A stretch of 56,524 bases of DNA. Origin: Firmicutes bacterium HGW-Firmicutes-11. GTDB taxonomy: Bacteria; Bacillota; Clostridia; Peptostreptococcales; Anaerovoracaceae. Below, piece by piece: positions 25,599 through 33,301 of this stretch. Position 1 is the first letter of the stretch; each line of letters begins with the position of its first letter. The translations under genes and the position numbers were made by a program. The notes under the pieces were generated by a model that was not told the DNA's origin, ran no database searches, and saw only the letters and a list, made by a program, of their open reading frames with translations. Where the stretch lies: positions 1 through 56,524 of the forward strand of contig PHAE01000012.1 of assembly GCA_002840285.1 (NCBI GenBank), in the 5' to 3' direction.

Positions 25599-26003
25599 CT
25601 AAATGAAAATGGGCTGCTGCACTTCTGCCATCCAAAGACCATGGAGATTGCAATATTCATATGCGGCTAAAACCTTCTCTTCTTTGCAAAGGGAGAAGCA
25701 GGCAGAGGGTTCGCCCTTGACGTCCAGACATTTCATCTGGTTGCCCTGGCTGGTCTCGATCACGATCCAAGCGATATGATGCTCTTCTGTCATCGGATGT
25801 GGTACGCTGCCGACGGTCACGTATACTTTTCCATCCTCCACTTTCACGACCGGGACGTGCTTTTCCTGAGCGGCATCGGTGGTGTTAGGTGTGATGGCTG
25901 TCATAGGTTCGCCGCAGCAAATAACTTGAACGCCGGAATCCTTGACCTTCGTAATGATGTTTCCACAATGTCTACAAATAAAAAAGTTGGGTTTTTTACA
26001 CAT
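25599..26003 (-). CDS. Desulfoferrodoxin (superoxide reductase)
   Basis: A 134-residue two-centre superoxide reductase that reduces superoxide to hydrogen peroxide in anaerobes. Centre I ligands are C10, C13, C29 and C30 (FeCys4, desulforedoxin-like). Centre II ligands are H49, H69, H75, C118 and H121 (in EKHVP, VPHPM, EEHHIAW and YCNLHGLW). All ligands are kept. AAAGGAGC precedes the ATG. Operon with rubredoxin, its likely electron donor. An inverted repeat overlaps the promoter, suggesting repression control. Confidence 0.95.
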   Translation of the reverse strand: MCKKPNFFICRHCGNIITKVKDSGVQVICCGEPMTAITPNTTDAAQEKHVPVVKVEDGKVYVTVGSVPHPMTEEHHIAWIVIETSQGNQMKCLDVKGEPSACFSLCKEEKVLAAYEYCNLHGLWMAEVQQPIFI

Positions 26004-26068
26004 GTCGAAGCTCCTTTCTGTCGTTGAGACTTTCGATAGTCGTGTCGTTTTCCCGCTGGATTGCGAGA

Positions 26069-26111
26069 TGTTATCACTCTATTTATAACATGCTAGGACC
26101 CTGTTAGACAA
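26069..26111 (-). promoter_or_regulatory. Promoter and inverted-repeat operator of the desulfoferrodoxin operon
   Basis: Minus-strand -35 TTGTCT (26111-26106), 18-base spacer, -10 TATAAA (26087-26082). A TGTTAT/ATAACA inverted repeat (26069-26090, 10-base gap) overlaps the -10 box and start site. It does not fit the 7-1-7 PerR box. Confidence 0.45.
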
Positions 26112-26120
26112 CTGGTTTCA

Positions 26121-26163
26121 ATAAAAAACCCTCCTTCGTATTCGTCTGTTTTCTCGGGAGGGT
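26121..26163 (-). terminator. Terminator of infC-rpmI-rplT
   Basis: Stem ACCCTCC/GGAGGGT with a loop of about 22 bases, followed on the minus strand by TTTTTTAT. It lies just after the rplT stop. Confidence 0.7.
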
Positions 26164-26171
26164 CGTTTTTC

Positions 26172-26531
26172 TTATTTTGCCACTGCCTTCTTGGCGGTTT
26201 CCGCCAGCTGTGTGAATCCGGCGGGATCGTAGATCGCCATCTCGGACAGCATCTTGCGGTTGATTTCGATTCCAGACACTTTGAGTCCGTTCATCAGCTT
26301 GCTGTAGGAAAGTCCGTTCATCCTGGCGCCTGCATTGATACGGGCGATCCAAAGACGACGATACTCTCTCTTTTTGTTCTTCCGACCGACGTAGGCCGAA
26401 CGCAAAGCACGCATGACTGCCGGGTTGGCTGCGCGGAACACCTTGCTCTTCAGGCCGTAAAAGCCCTTTGCCTGCTTCAGGATTTTTCTATGTCTCTTTC
26501 TTGCGTTTAAGCTCTTTTTAACTCTTGCCAT
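26172..26531 (-). CDS. rplT: 50S ribosomal protein L20
   Basis: A 119-residue very basic 23S rRNA-binding protein needed early in large-subunit assembly. Recognised by [31 protein letters not shown] and [10 protein letters not shown]. In Firmicutes L20 represses its own operon by binding the infC leader, and a candidate leader is present here. Last gene of infC-rpmI-rplT. Confidence 0.98.
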   Translation of the reverse strand: MARVKKSLNARKRHRKILKQAKGFYGLKSKVFRAANPAVMRALRSAYVGRKNKKREYRRLWIARINAGARMNGLSYSKLMNGLKVSGIEINRKMLSEMAIYDPAGFTQLAETAKKAVAK

Positions 26532-26552
26532 CGTTTCTTACCTCCAAATAAG

Positions 26553-26747
26553 TTATATGCACAATGCGCGCTTGATTCTCTTGATGTCCGCACTGGAAAG
26601 CAGCGTGGCCTTCCGCAGGCCTCTTTTCCGCTTCGCGCTCTTCTTGGTAAGAATATGGCTCTTGTACGCCTTGTTGCGCTTGACTTTTCCGGTTCCGGTG
26701 AGCTTGAATCGCTTGCTTGCTCCTCTGTGGGATTTCATTTTTGGCAT
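26553..26747 (-). CDS. rpmI: 50S ribosomal protein L35
   Basis: A 64-residue basic ribosomal protein with the standard [20 protein letters not shown] start and [13 protein letters not shown] core. Middle gene of infC-rpmI-rplT; GGAGG lies upstream of the ATG. Confidence 0.98.
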   Translation of the reverse strand: MPKMKSHRGASKRFKLTGTGKVKRNKAYKSHILTKKSAKRKRGLRKATLLSSADIKRIKRALCI

Positions 26748-26779
26748 GTTTATTTCCTCCTGGTGTGAAGTGTCTTGCT

Positions 26780-27295
26780 CTATTTGTCGACTTTTGGTGT
26801 GATGATCATTATCAGGCTCCTGCCTTCCAGGGCAGGACGTTTTTCCATGACGCCGAATTCAGATATGGCATCGGCGAAACTTTCCATGACTTTCTGGCCT
26901 ACGCTGACGTGATCCCGCTCCCGGCCTTTGAAACGCAAACTGACCTTGACCTTGTCGCCTTCTTTGAGAAATTTGATCCCGTTGTTGGCCTTGACCAGCA
27001 GATCGTGTTCCTCGATGAAGGTGGAAAGCCGTATCTCCTTGAGCTGTACGGTCTTCTGTTTTTTGCGCGCTTCCTTTTCCTTCTTCTGCAGCTCGTAACG
27101 ATACTTGCCGTAGTCAAGGAATTTGCATACCGGCGGGTTCGCCATCGGGGCGATATTGACCAGGTCCAGTTTCTTTTCGATCGACATTTGCAACGCGTCT
27201 TCGGTCCGCATGATCCCCAGCTGTGTTCCGTCGCTGTCGATCACTCTGACTTCTTTGTCGCGGATCTCTTCGTTGATCTGATTCTCCCTGCTAAT
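26780..27295 (-). CDS. infC: Translation initiation factor IF-3 (AUU start)
   Basis: A 171-residue factor that binds the 30S subunit and checks the start codon. Visible: [16 protein letters not shown] at the N-terminus, [11 protein letters not shown] linker region and [13 protein letters not shown] opening the C-domain. The AGGAGG at 27309-27304 is eight bases before an ATT at 27295; the in-frame GTG at 27304 overlaps that binding site and cannot be the start. An AUU start is the conserved means by which IF-3 limits its own translation in E. coli. First gene of infC-rpmI-rplT. Confidence 0.95.
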   Translation of the reverse strand: MSRENQINEEIRDKEVRVIDSDGTQLGIMRTEDALQMSIEKKLDLVNIAPMANPPVCKFLDYGKYRYELQKKEKEARKKQKTVQLKEIRLSTFIEEHDLLVKANNGIKFLKEGDKVKVSLRFKGRERDHVSVGQKVMESFADAISEFGVMEKRPALEGRSLIMIITPKVDK

Positions 27296-27304
27296 GTTTC
27301 GCAC

Positions 27305-27448
27305 CTCCTAATAATAGAAAAAGCGGGTACAGTAGGTATCCGCTTTCATACATGATCAAATGGCAGTAAATGCATTCAATTTGTCTATTAACCGTTACAG
27401 CGCGGGCCGCAAGGTGAGAAGCGGATGACTTCTGCTTTCTATTTACCC
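27305..27448 (-). promoter_or_regulatory. L20-type leader (transcription attenuator) of infC operon
   Basis: A leader of about 140 bases precedes infC. It ends in a terminator-like hairpin (AAAGCGG/CCCGCTTT, 27317-27348) followed by TTCTATTATT and then the infC binding site. The upstream part (CTCACCTTGCGGCCCGCGC, about 27398-27416) could form the L20-binding fold that mimics 23S rRNA. Assignment to the Firmicute L20 leader rests on position and general form. Confidence 0.6.
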
Positions 27449-27452
27449 AATG

Positions 27453-27481
27453 ACAATACCATAGCAGCCGAGGCTTGTCAA
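27453..27481 (-). promoter_or_regulatory. Promoter of the infC operon
   Basis: Minus-strand -35 TTGACA (27481-27476), 17-base spacer, -10 TATTGT (27458-27453). The -35 box overlaps the stop codon of the sigma-54 activator gene. Confidence 0.65.
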
Positions 27482-28908
27482 ACGGTTTTTTGGCCACCGC
27501 TTTCACTTTTGCCTTGATCGATCTGATGCTTGGCCAGTTTGCGCACGACAGTCGGCTGGCTGATCCCCAGGACTTTCGCCATTTCCCTTGTTGTGTGGTA
27601 TTTTTTCAGTGTTCCGATCAGAATTTGCTTCTCTGCTTCGTCCAAAGCTTCCTTCAGGTTTACCACTGTGCCGATGTTGAATTCTCCCGGTTGTCTGGTA
27701 CTCTCAAAGATATAACTTGGCAGATTCTCCGGCCGGATCATCCGATCCTTCGTCGTTATGACCAAGCGTTCGATGATGTTTTCCAACTCCCTGACATTTC
27801 CCGGCCAGTTATACTTCAACAGGGTCGACATCGCAGCTGCGTTCATGGTTTTTGACTCTTTGAATTTTTGGTTGTTCTTTTGCAGAAAGGAACGGATCAT
27901 GGGAACGATATCCTCCGGCCGTTCTCTCAGTGGCGGCACGGAGATCGGAACCACATTGAGCCGATAAAACAGATCTTCACGGAATCGTCCTTGACGCACC
28001 ATGGCGTCCAGATCCCGATTGGTGGCGGAAATGATGCGAACATCGATGGGAATGCTGTCGATCCCCCCTACCCGCTGTATTTGCTTCTCCTGTATGACTT
28101 GCAGTATTTTGACCTGAAGATTCAATGGGAGTTCCGATATTTCATCCAGAAACACGGTCCCCCGATTTGCCACTTCGAACAGCCCGATCTTTCCGTCCTT
28201 CCGTGATCCGGTAAACGCGCCGCTCTCATAGCCGAACAGTTCGGATTCCAGGAGATTGTCTGGGATCGCTCCACAATTGATTTGTATAAATGGAAACGCA
28301 CTGCGGTTACCTGCATCGTGAAGGAGCCTGGCAATGACTCCTTTTCCCGATCCGGATTCTCCCGTGATCAAAATCGTGGTGTCTACAGGAGCAAGCCGAC
28401 GCGCCAGTTGCACGACGCTGTACATTCCCGGGCTGTTTGCGATGATGTCCTCTTCCCCGTCTTCCTGTAAATAGCTGTCGCTTCCTTTCAAACCATGAAA
28501 CGCCGCTTGCATGCTCTCCAGTTTGGTTTGCAGTTCCAGCAGTTCGGTGATGTCATGGGAGGTCGTTATGATTTTAGAAAGTTTGCCTCCCTCAGTGAAC
28601 AAAGGGATCCCGGTGGTCAGCAATCGCTTGCCATCACGGTTCTGATGAAGAATGCTGACTTCCTTCTTCTGCTCCATGACCTGTTTCGCTACAGAAGGGC
28701 TGAAAATTCCGATCTGTTCCAGATAGGTGCAATGCTTTCCTATGGTTTCCTCCCGTTTTATCCGGTAAAGATCCTCGCAAGCTTTGTTGATCCAAAGCGC
28801 ATAGCCGTCGGCATCGTCGATGAAAACACCGTCGCCGATACTGTCAAGAATCGGCGCAAGATCCCAAATCGACAGTCCTTGAATCTCTGTTGTGCTTTGC
28901 GTCGTCAT
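27478..28908 (-). CDS. Sigma-54-dependent activator, PAS-AAA-HTH
   Basis: A 476-residue enhancer-binding protein. A PAS domain (about 15-125) senses the signal, the AAA+ domain has Walker A GESGSGKG (183-190), the sigma-54-contacting GAFTGS loop (230-235) and Walker B TVFLDEI (251-257), and a TyrR-type HTH ends the protein (TTREMAKVLGISQPTV, about 438-453). It diverges from the dehydrogenase/aminotransferase operon, which has a textbook sigma-54 promoter. A 19-bp inverted repeat upstream overlaps its own likely promoter, so it probably represses itself while activating the operon. GGAGGAAAA precedes the ATG. Confidence 0.93.
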   Translation of the reverse strand: MTTQSTTEIQGLSIWDLAPILDSIGDGVFIDDADGYALWINKACEDLYRIKREETIGKHCTYLEQIGIFSPSVAKQVMEQKKEVSILHQNRDGKRLLTTGIPLFTEGGKLSKIITTSHDITELLELQTKLESMQAAFHGLKGSDSYLQEDGEEDIIANSPGMYSVVQLARRLAPVDTTILITGESGSGKGVIARLLHDAGNRSAFPFIQINCGAIPDNLLESELFGYESGAFTGSRKDGKIGLFEVANRGTVFLDEISELPLNLQVKILQVIQEKQIQRVGGIDSIPIDVRIISATNRDLDAMVRQGRFREDLFYRLNVVPISVPPLRERPEDIVPMIRSFLQKNNQKFKESKTMNAAAMSTLLKYNWPGNVRELENIIERLVITTKDRMIRPENLPSYIFESTRQPGEFNIGTVVNLKEALDEAEKQILIGTLKKYHTTREMAKVLGISQPTVVRKLAKHQIDQGKSESGGQKTV

Positions 28909-28951
28909 TTTTCCTCCTTTTAGAACATGGGGACGGTTCTCTGTTCTACCC

Positions 28952-28993
28952 TTTGATTCACTATTGTATCAGCCGATACAATAGTGAATCAAA
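28952..28993. promoter_or_regulatory. Upstream activator sites: perfect 19-bp inverted repeat
   Basis: TTTGATTCACTATTGTATC (28952-28970) is followed by AGCC and its exact reverse complement (28975-28993). Each arm contains an imperfect 18-bp palindrome (28954-28971 and 28974-28991), so two dimer sites lie 20 bp apart. A TTGATT-18-TACAAT promoter for the activator gene is embedded in it. Confidence 0.7.
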
Positions 28994-29051
28994 CCAAACT
29001 ATCTAGTTTTACCAACGTTTTTTGACTTTAGTTAATCCTTTGTCAGTGTTA

Positions 29052-29069
29052 TGATTCATTATTGTATCA
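29052..29069. promoter_or_regulatory. Third activator site
   Basis: TGATTCATTATTGTATCA differs by one base from the site at 28954-28971 and lies about 170 bases upstream of the sigma-54 promoter, a normal enhancer distance. Confidence 0.65.
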
Positions 29070-29216
29070 TTTTTTACCAAATTTCGCAATCATGATTTTT
29101 ATGCATTGATGTATGGGATAAAAACCGTTCCGTTCGGGTAGGCTCAAGTGTTCCAGTGCAAGGCTTTCGAGGACTGCATTTGACTTTTTTTCCCGAGCAT
29201 CCCATTTTGTCGAGAC

Positions 29217-29234
29217 TTGGCACGGCAATTGCTT
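29217..29234 (+). promoter_or_regulatory. Sigma-54 (-24/-12) promoter
   Basis: TTGGCACGGCAATTGCTT matches the sigma-54 consensus TGGCACG-N4-TTGC without error (-24 GG at 29219-29220, -12 GC at 29231-29232). Transcription should start near 29243, about 90 bases before the dehydrogenase ATG. Confidence 0.92.
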
Positions 29235-29333
29235 TAATATATACTGTTGTTGAACTGTTGAGATTTGCCTGATCTCATCAGGTACAAGACCATTCCCATC
29301 AAATTATACCAAATGTCCAAAGGAGGAGCAAAC

Positions 29334-30743
29334 ATGGCAATTGATTATGCAAAGTACATCAGTGAATTAGTGGCAAGAGCAAAAGCAGCTCAGGAGATCG
29401 CCAACGGATTCACGCAAGAAAAGGTTGACGAGCTTACAGCGGCTGTCGCCTATGTAACTACACGTCCGGAATTCGCACAGCAAGCTGCTGAAATGCTTGT
29501 AGAAGAATCCGGTATGGGAGTCCCTGCAAACAAAGTCGCAAAAATCTATGCAAAAGTCAAGGGTGGCTACCGCGATATGAAGGGCAAGAAGTCGGTCGGA
29601 CTCATCGAAACCAATGACGTTACCGGAGTCAGCGTTTACGCCAAGCCCATGGGCGTCATCGGAGCGATCATCCCCGTAACCAATGGCGAAGCAACTCCGA
29701 TCTTCAAAGCGGTTGCCGCTATCAAGGGCAGAAATGCCATCATTCTTGCACCTCACCCCAAAGCAGCAAAAACCAACATGTTCGTCACGAACAAAATCAG
29801 AGAGACTCTGAAGAAGTACGGCGCACCGGAAGATCTCGTCATCGCGATCGAGCCTGAATACGTCAGCATCGAAAGCTCCGGCGAACTCATGAAGCAGGTC
29901 GACTTCGTTCTGGCCACCGGCGGAACACCGATGGTCAAATCTGCATACAGCTCCGGAACACCGACCATCGGCGTCGGAACCGGAAACGTCGTTACGATCG
30001 TTGACGGAACCACTGATCTCGACAAAACTGCGGACCTGATCCTGGCTTCCAAGACCTTTGACAATGCAACCAGCTGCTCTACAGAAAACAACATCATCGT
30101 TTTCGAAGACTGCTATGACAAGTTTGTCGAAGTAATGGCCAGCAAAGGCGCTTACACGATCAAGGACAATACAGAAGACAAGCAGAAACTCGTCAAAACA
30201 CTTTGGCCCAACACACCGGTCGATCATGTTTTGAATCGCCACATCGTTGCACAACCTGCGGCAAAGATCGCCGAACTGGCAGGAATCACCGTTCCCGAAG
30301 GCACAAGAATGATCATGGTAGAAGAGAATGGCGGATATGGCAATGAATTCCCGCTGACCGGCGAAAAACTCTCCCCGGTAGCAGAAATCAGAAAAGCAAA
30401 GGATTTCGAAGATGCCGTTCAGCAGCTGGAAGCGATCCTGAACTATCAGGGACTCGGACACAGCTGCGGTATCCACACCACCATTATGGAAAGAGCATAC
30501 GCCATGGGCGAGCGTCTCAAGGTGACTAAGGTCGTCGTTAATATGGCCCAGTCTCTCGTCAACAGCGGCGCATGGACCTGCGGTTATCCGATGTCCATGA
30601 CTCTGGGCTGCGGTACCTGGGGCAACAACAGTATTTCCCATAACGCCACCTGGAAGGACTTGCTGAACTTCACCTATCTGGCGACTCCGATTCCGTCCAC
30701 TCAACCGACTGACGAAGAACTCTTCGACGGAAAAGAGTACTAA
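29334..30743 (+). CDS. CoA-acylating aldehyde dehydrogenase, sulfoacetaldehyde dehydrogenase (SauS)-like
   Basis: A 469-residue NAD(P)-dependent enzyme that would turn an aldehyde plus CoA into an acyl-CoA. Catalytic Cys248 lies in KTFDNATSCSTEN; APHPKAAKT and GVGTGN are cofactor motifs; the C-terminal GHSCGIHT and LGCGTWGNNSIS are typical of the SucD/SauS group. The DNATSCS context and the PTDEELF ending point to acylating sulfoacetaldehyde dehydrogenases more than to succinate semialdehyde enzymes, from memory of the families. AAAGGAGGAGC precedes the ATG at 29334. First gene of a sigma-54 operon with an aminotransferase that could supply sulfoacetaldehyde from taurine. Strong codon bias suggests high expression. 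Confidence 0.75.
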   Translation: MAIDYAKYISELVARAKAAQEIANGFTQEKVDELTAAVAYVTTRPEFAQQAAEMLVEESGMGVPANKVAKIYAKVKGGYRDMKGKKSVGLIETNDVTGVSVYAKPMGVIGAIIPVTNGEATPIFKAVAAIKGRNAIILAPHPKAAKTNMFVTNKIRETLKKYGAPEDLVIAIEPEYVSIESSGELMKQVDFVLATGGTPMVKSAYSSGTPTIGVGTGNVVTIVDGTTDLDKTADLILASKTFDNATSCSTENNIIVFEDCYDKFVEVMASKGAYTIKDNTEDKQKLVKTLWPNTPVDHVLNRHIVAQPAAKIAELAGITVPEGTRMIMVEENGGYGNEFPLTGEKLSPVAEIRKAKDFEDAVQQLEAILNYQGLGHSCGIHTTIMERAYAMGERLKVTKVVVNMAQSLVNSGAWTCGYPMSMTLGCGTWGNNSISHNATWKDLLNFTYLATPIPSTQPTDEELFDGKEY

Positions 30744-30788
30744 ATCCAGGACATCGAATCGTCATTCAAGTTACAAGGAGGAAACACA

Positions 30789-32114
30789 ATGTCGAAAGTA
30801 GTAGAAATGGGCAAAAAGTACAATTTGTACTCTTGGTCAGCACAGAGCAAAATCAATCCGATCAACGTAGTGAAAACCGAAGGCATCTATTTCTGGGATG
30901 AGGACGGAAAAAAATATTACGACATGTCAGCCCAGCTGGTCAATATGAACCTCGGCCACGGCAACAAAAAGGTCATCCAGGCGATCAAGGACCAGGCAGA
31001 AAAAATGGCTTTCCTGGCACCTTCTTATTCCTGCGATGTCCGGAGCGAAGCTGCGATGAAGATCGTTGAAAAATCCGGCATGGAAGGCGCGAAAGTCTTC
31101 TTCACCAACGCCGGCGCAGAAGCCAACGAAAACGCCATCAAGATGGCAAAGGCTTACACCGGAAAGTGGAAAGTCTTCTCCGCATACCGTTCCTACCACG
31201 GCGCCACCTATGGCTCGGGCAATCTCACCGGCGAAGGCCGTCGTTTCATCAACGAACCAGGCATCCCGGGCTTCATCAAGTTTGACGGCCCCTACCCCTA
31301 CAGAGCTCCGAAGGCATGCAAATTCGAGAGTGAAGAAGATGTGACCGCGTTCTACCTTGAGCTGCTGGAAAATCAGATCCTGTATGAGGGTCCCCAGTTC
31401 ATCGCTGCGATCTTTATGGAAACCGTCGTCGGATCCAACGGCGTTCTGGTTCCCCCCAAAGGTTACATGGAAGGCGTCCGCGCCCTCTGCGACAAATACG
31501 GCATCTGCATGGTCTGTGACGAAGTCATGGCAGCATGGGGACGCACCGGCAAATGGTTTGCCTATCAGAATTGGGATGTCAAACCCGATCTGGTCTCCTT
31601 TGCAAAAGGCGTTACCTGCGGTTACGTTCCTCTGGGCGGCGTCATCGCCTCTAAGAAGATCGCTGACTTCTTCGACGACAACAAGATGTTCTGCGGCCTG
31701 ACCTATAGCGCACATCCCATTGGATGCGCCGCTGCTATAGCGACCATCGATGCATACGAAGAAGACAAAGTCTTTGAGAATGTAGAAAAAGTCGGAAAAG
31801 TTCTCGCAGAAGGACTGGAAGCATTGAAAGCCAAGCACGCCTGTGTTGGCGACGTTCGCTACATCGGTCTTTTCTCCATCGTGGAATTTGTCAAAGACAA
31901 AGCGACGAGAGAGCCCCTCGTGCCCTTTAGCAAGGATCCGGAAGGCATCATGCCCAAGATCATTGGTATGCTGAAAGCGGAAGGCTTCTCCACCTATTCC
32001 CACGAGAACATGATCCATGTATCTCCCCCGCTGATCATCACGGAAAAGGAACTGAAGGAAGCGCTTCAGATGCTGGACAAAGTCCTGGATTCCGTCGACA
32101 ACATGATCAAATAG
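30789..32114 (+). CDS. Class III (omega) aminotransferase, taurine aminotransferase-like
   Basis: A 441-residue PLP enzyme. The cofactor Lys is K273 in SFAKGVTCGYVPLGG; FFTNAGAEANENAIK and MVCDEVMAAWGRTGK are PLP-pocket motifs. The fold type I class III family moves terminal amino groups to pyruvate or 2-oxoglutarate. The pairing with an acylating sulfoacetaldehyde dehydrogenase-like gene 45 bases upstream suggests taurine as donor; beta-alanine, GABA or 5-aminovalerate are alternatives. AAGGAGG precedes the ATG. Codon use is biased as in its partner. A strong terminator follows. Confidence 0.85.
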   Translation: MSKVVEMGKKYNLYSWSAQSKINPINVVKTEGIYFWDEDGKKYYDMSAQLVNMNLGHGNKKVIQAIKDQAEKMAFLAPSYSCDVRSEAAMKIVEKSGMEGAKVFFTNAGAEANENAIKMAKAYTGKWKVFSAYRSYHGATYGSGNLTGEGRRFINEPGIPGFIKFDGPYPYRAPKACKFESEEDVTAFYLELLENQILYEGPQFIAAIFMETVVGSNGVLVPPKGYMEGVRALCDKYGICMVCDEVMAAWGRTGKWFAYQNWDVKPDLVSFAKGVTCGYVPLGGVIASKKIADFFDDNKMFCGLTYSAHPIGCAAAIATIDAYEEDKVFENVEKVGKVLAEGLEALKAKHACVGDVRYIGLFSIVEFVKDKATREPLVPFSKDPEGIMPKIIGMLKAEGFSTYSHENMIHVSPPLIITEKELKEALQMLDKVLDSVDNMIK

Positions 32115-32142
32115 CCAAAACAAACAAAATAGTATGTTTGGA

Positions 32143-32188
32143 GGAGGGAGCAAATCGGAGCCGCAAATCGATTTGCTCCCTCCTTTAT
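32143..32188 (+). terminator. Terminator of the dehydrogenase/aminotransferase operon
   Basis: A perfect 15-bp stem (GGAGGGAGCAAATCG at 32143-32157 with its complement at 32169-32183) followed by TTTAT. Confidence 0.85.
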
Positions 32189-32562
32189 GATCTGCGCCGC
32201 AAATTATCTTCGCGACACATTTTATGTTCTCAGGGATATCTTTTTTCCGCAAGCAAGCTTTTTTCGCTCGAAAAAATATGACCGATCCACAGAAACTATC
32301 TTTCTAGCACGAGTAATCCACACTAGGATATGCGAAAGCTGAAGTTCTACTGTGCAGCGTATCCCAGCCAACTCAAAATGTGCAGCAAGGATAGTTTGCA
32401 GTGAAGTAGGCAGATAAAGATCGGGAATCTAGCCTATTAAACGGGTAGATTCCATTTTTTTATCTTCGGATGAAGATTTCGTGTTAGAAAGATAGTTCTG
32501 TCACGACGACAGAGCTGGCAGCGCTGGTGACAGAGCCGCCGGCGAGGGAGGAACGTATGACA
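32189..32562. repeat. Intergenic inverted-repeat region (MITE-like or structured RNA)
   Basis: No gene is seen. A 24-base imperfect inverted repeat (about 32288-32312, ACTATCTTTCTAGCACGA core, and 32479-32502) encloses about 165 bases. Inside are a GGATATGC/GCGTATCC stem (about 32324-32361) and a terminator-like hairpin GGAATCTA/TAGATTCC followed by ATTTTTTT (about 32429-32462, plus strand). It may be a small non-autonomous transposon or a non-coding RNA. No target-site duplication is obvious. Confidence 0.45.
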
Positions 32563-32574
32563 GAACAGGTGTTT
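32563..32574. promoter_or_regulatory. Candidate LexA box overlapping the lexA -35
   Basis: GAACAGGTGTTT has one mismatch to GAAC-N4-GTTC and overlaps the -35 box TTTACA. Confidence 0.45.
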
Positions 32575-32600
32575 ACATCTTGTTCGTCCTGTGCTATAAT
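32572..32600 (+). promoter_or_regulatory. lexA promoter
   Basis: -35 TTTACA (32572-32577), 17-base spacer, -10 TATAAT (32595-32600), 45 bases before the lexA ATG. Confidence 0.7.
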
Positions 32601-32605
32601 GATCG

Positions 32606-32619
32606 CGAACAAGCGTGCG
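32606..32619. promoter_or_regulatory. LexA (SOS) box at the lexA start site
   Basis: CGAACAAGCGTGCG has one mismatch to the Firmicute box CGAAC-N4-GTTCG and covers the expected transcript start, as in autoregulated lexA genes. Confidence 0.6.
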
Positions 32620-32644
32620 CACCTGAGCAAATGGGAGAGAAGCG

Positions 32645-33301
32645 ATGGAAAAACTCACCGATCGGGAAAAAAAGATTTTACACTACATGAGAACCGAGAT
32701 CCAAAAGAAGGGATACCCGCCAACCGTGCGGGAGATGTGCAGTTCCCTGAACATCAAATCCACCTCCACCGCCCACAAAGATCTGGCAAACCTGGAATCG
32801 AAGGGTTTGATCCGCAAGGATCCTTCCAAACCCCGTGCAATCGAGATTCTTGATTCAGAAGCTGCGGATCGCACAATGAAGACACGCGTTTCCGACCCTG
32901 CACCAGAACGGACCGATGTGATCGAGATCCCGGTGGTCGGCCGGATCGCCGCAGGCACTCCTATTTTAGCCGATCAAAACATCGAAGACGCATTCCCTGT
33001 TCCCAGCCGGTTTGTAGGCAAAGGCACCCACTTCATGCTGACCGTAAAGGGTGACAGCATGATCGAGGCGGGAATTTTTGACGGAGATTATATTTTAGTT
33101 CGACAGGAAAGCACGGCAAAAAACGGAGACATCGTCGTCGCAATGATCGACGGATTTGAAAGCGAAGCAACAGTAAAGACGTTTTATCGGGAGGCAGGAC
33201 ACGTTCGCCTGCAACCGGAAAATACAACGATGAGCCCGATCATCGTCAATGACGTGAAGATCCTCGGCTTGGTCAAAGGAGTGTTCCGTTATCTTTCCTG
33301 A
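32645..33301 (+). CDS. lexA: SOS repressor LexA
   Basis: A 218-residue repressor of DNA-damage genes. N-terminal winged helix ([18 protein letters not shown] at about 28-45), self-cleavage site A103-G104 in GRIAAGTP, catalytic Ser138 (KGDSMI) and Lys178 (ATVKTF). It cuts itself when activated RecA is present. GGGAGAGAAGCG precedes the ATG. Two LexA boxes flank its promoter, so it is self-controlled. Its last 13 bases overlap the end of the convergent VWA gene. Confidence 0.97.
   Translation: MEKLTDREKKILHYMRTEIQKKGYPPTVREMCSSLNIKSTSTAHKDLANLESKGLIRKDPSKPRAIEILDSEAADRTMKTRVSDPAPERTDVIEIPVVGRIAAGTPILADQNIEDAFPVPSRFVGKGTHFMLTVKGDSMIEAGIFDGDYILVRQESTAKNGDIVVAMIDGFESEATVKTFYREAGHVRLQPENTTMSPIIVNDVKILGLVKGVFRYLS

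Noticed and set aside
26069-26090. PerR box before desulfoferrodoxin
   Set aside because: The inverted repeat has a 10-base gap and does not match the 7-1-7 PerR pattern.
27302-27304. GTG as the infC start
   Set aside because: It overlaps the AGGAGG; the ATT eight bases downstream has correct spacing and gives the usual IF-3 N-terminus.
29367-30704. 445-codon antisense frame over the dehydrogenase gene
   Set aside because: It arises from strong codon bias of the real gene; no domain, no ribosome binding site. The same holds for the 441-codon frame at 30927-32252.
32290-32465. 6S RNA
   Set aside because: The size and long outer stem are suggestive, but I could not draw the central bubble and closing stems, and the terminator lies before the second arm.
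32527-32853. Plus-strand 108-codon frame across the lexA start
   Set aside because: It covers the lexA promoter and reads lexA in the wrong frame.
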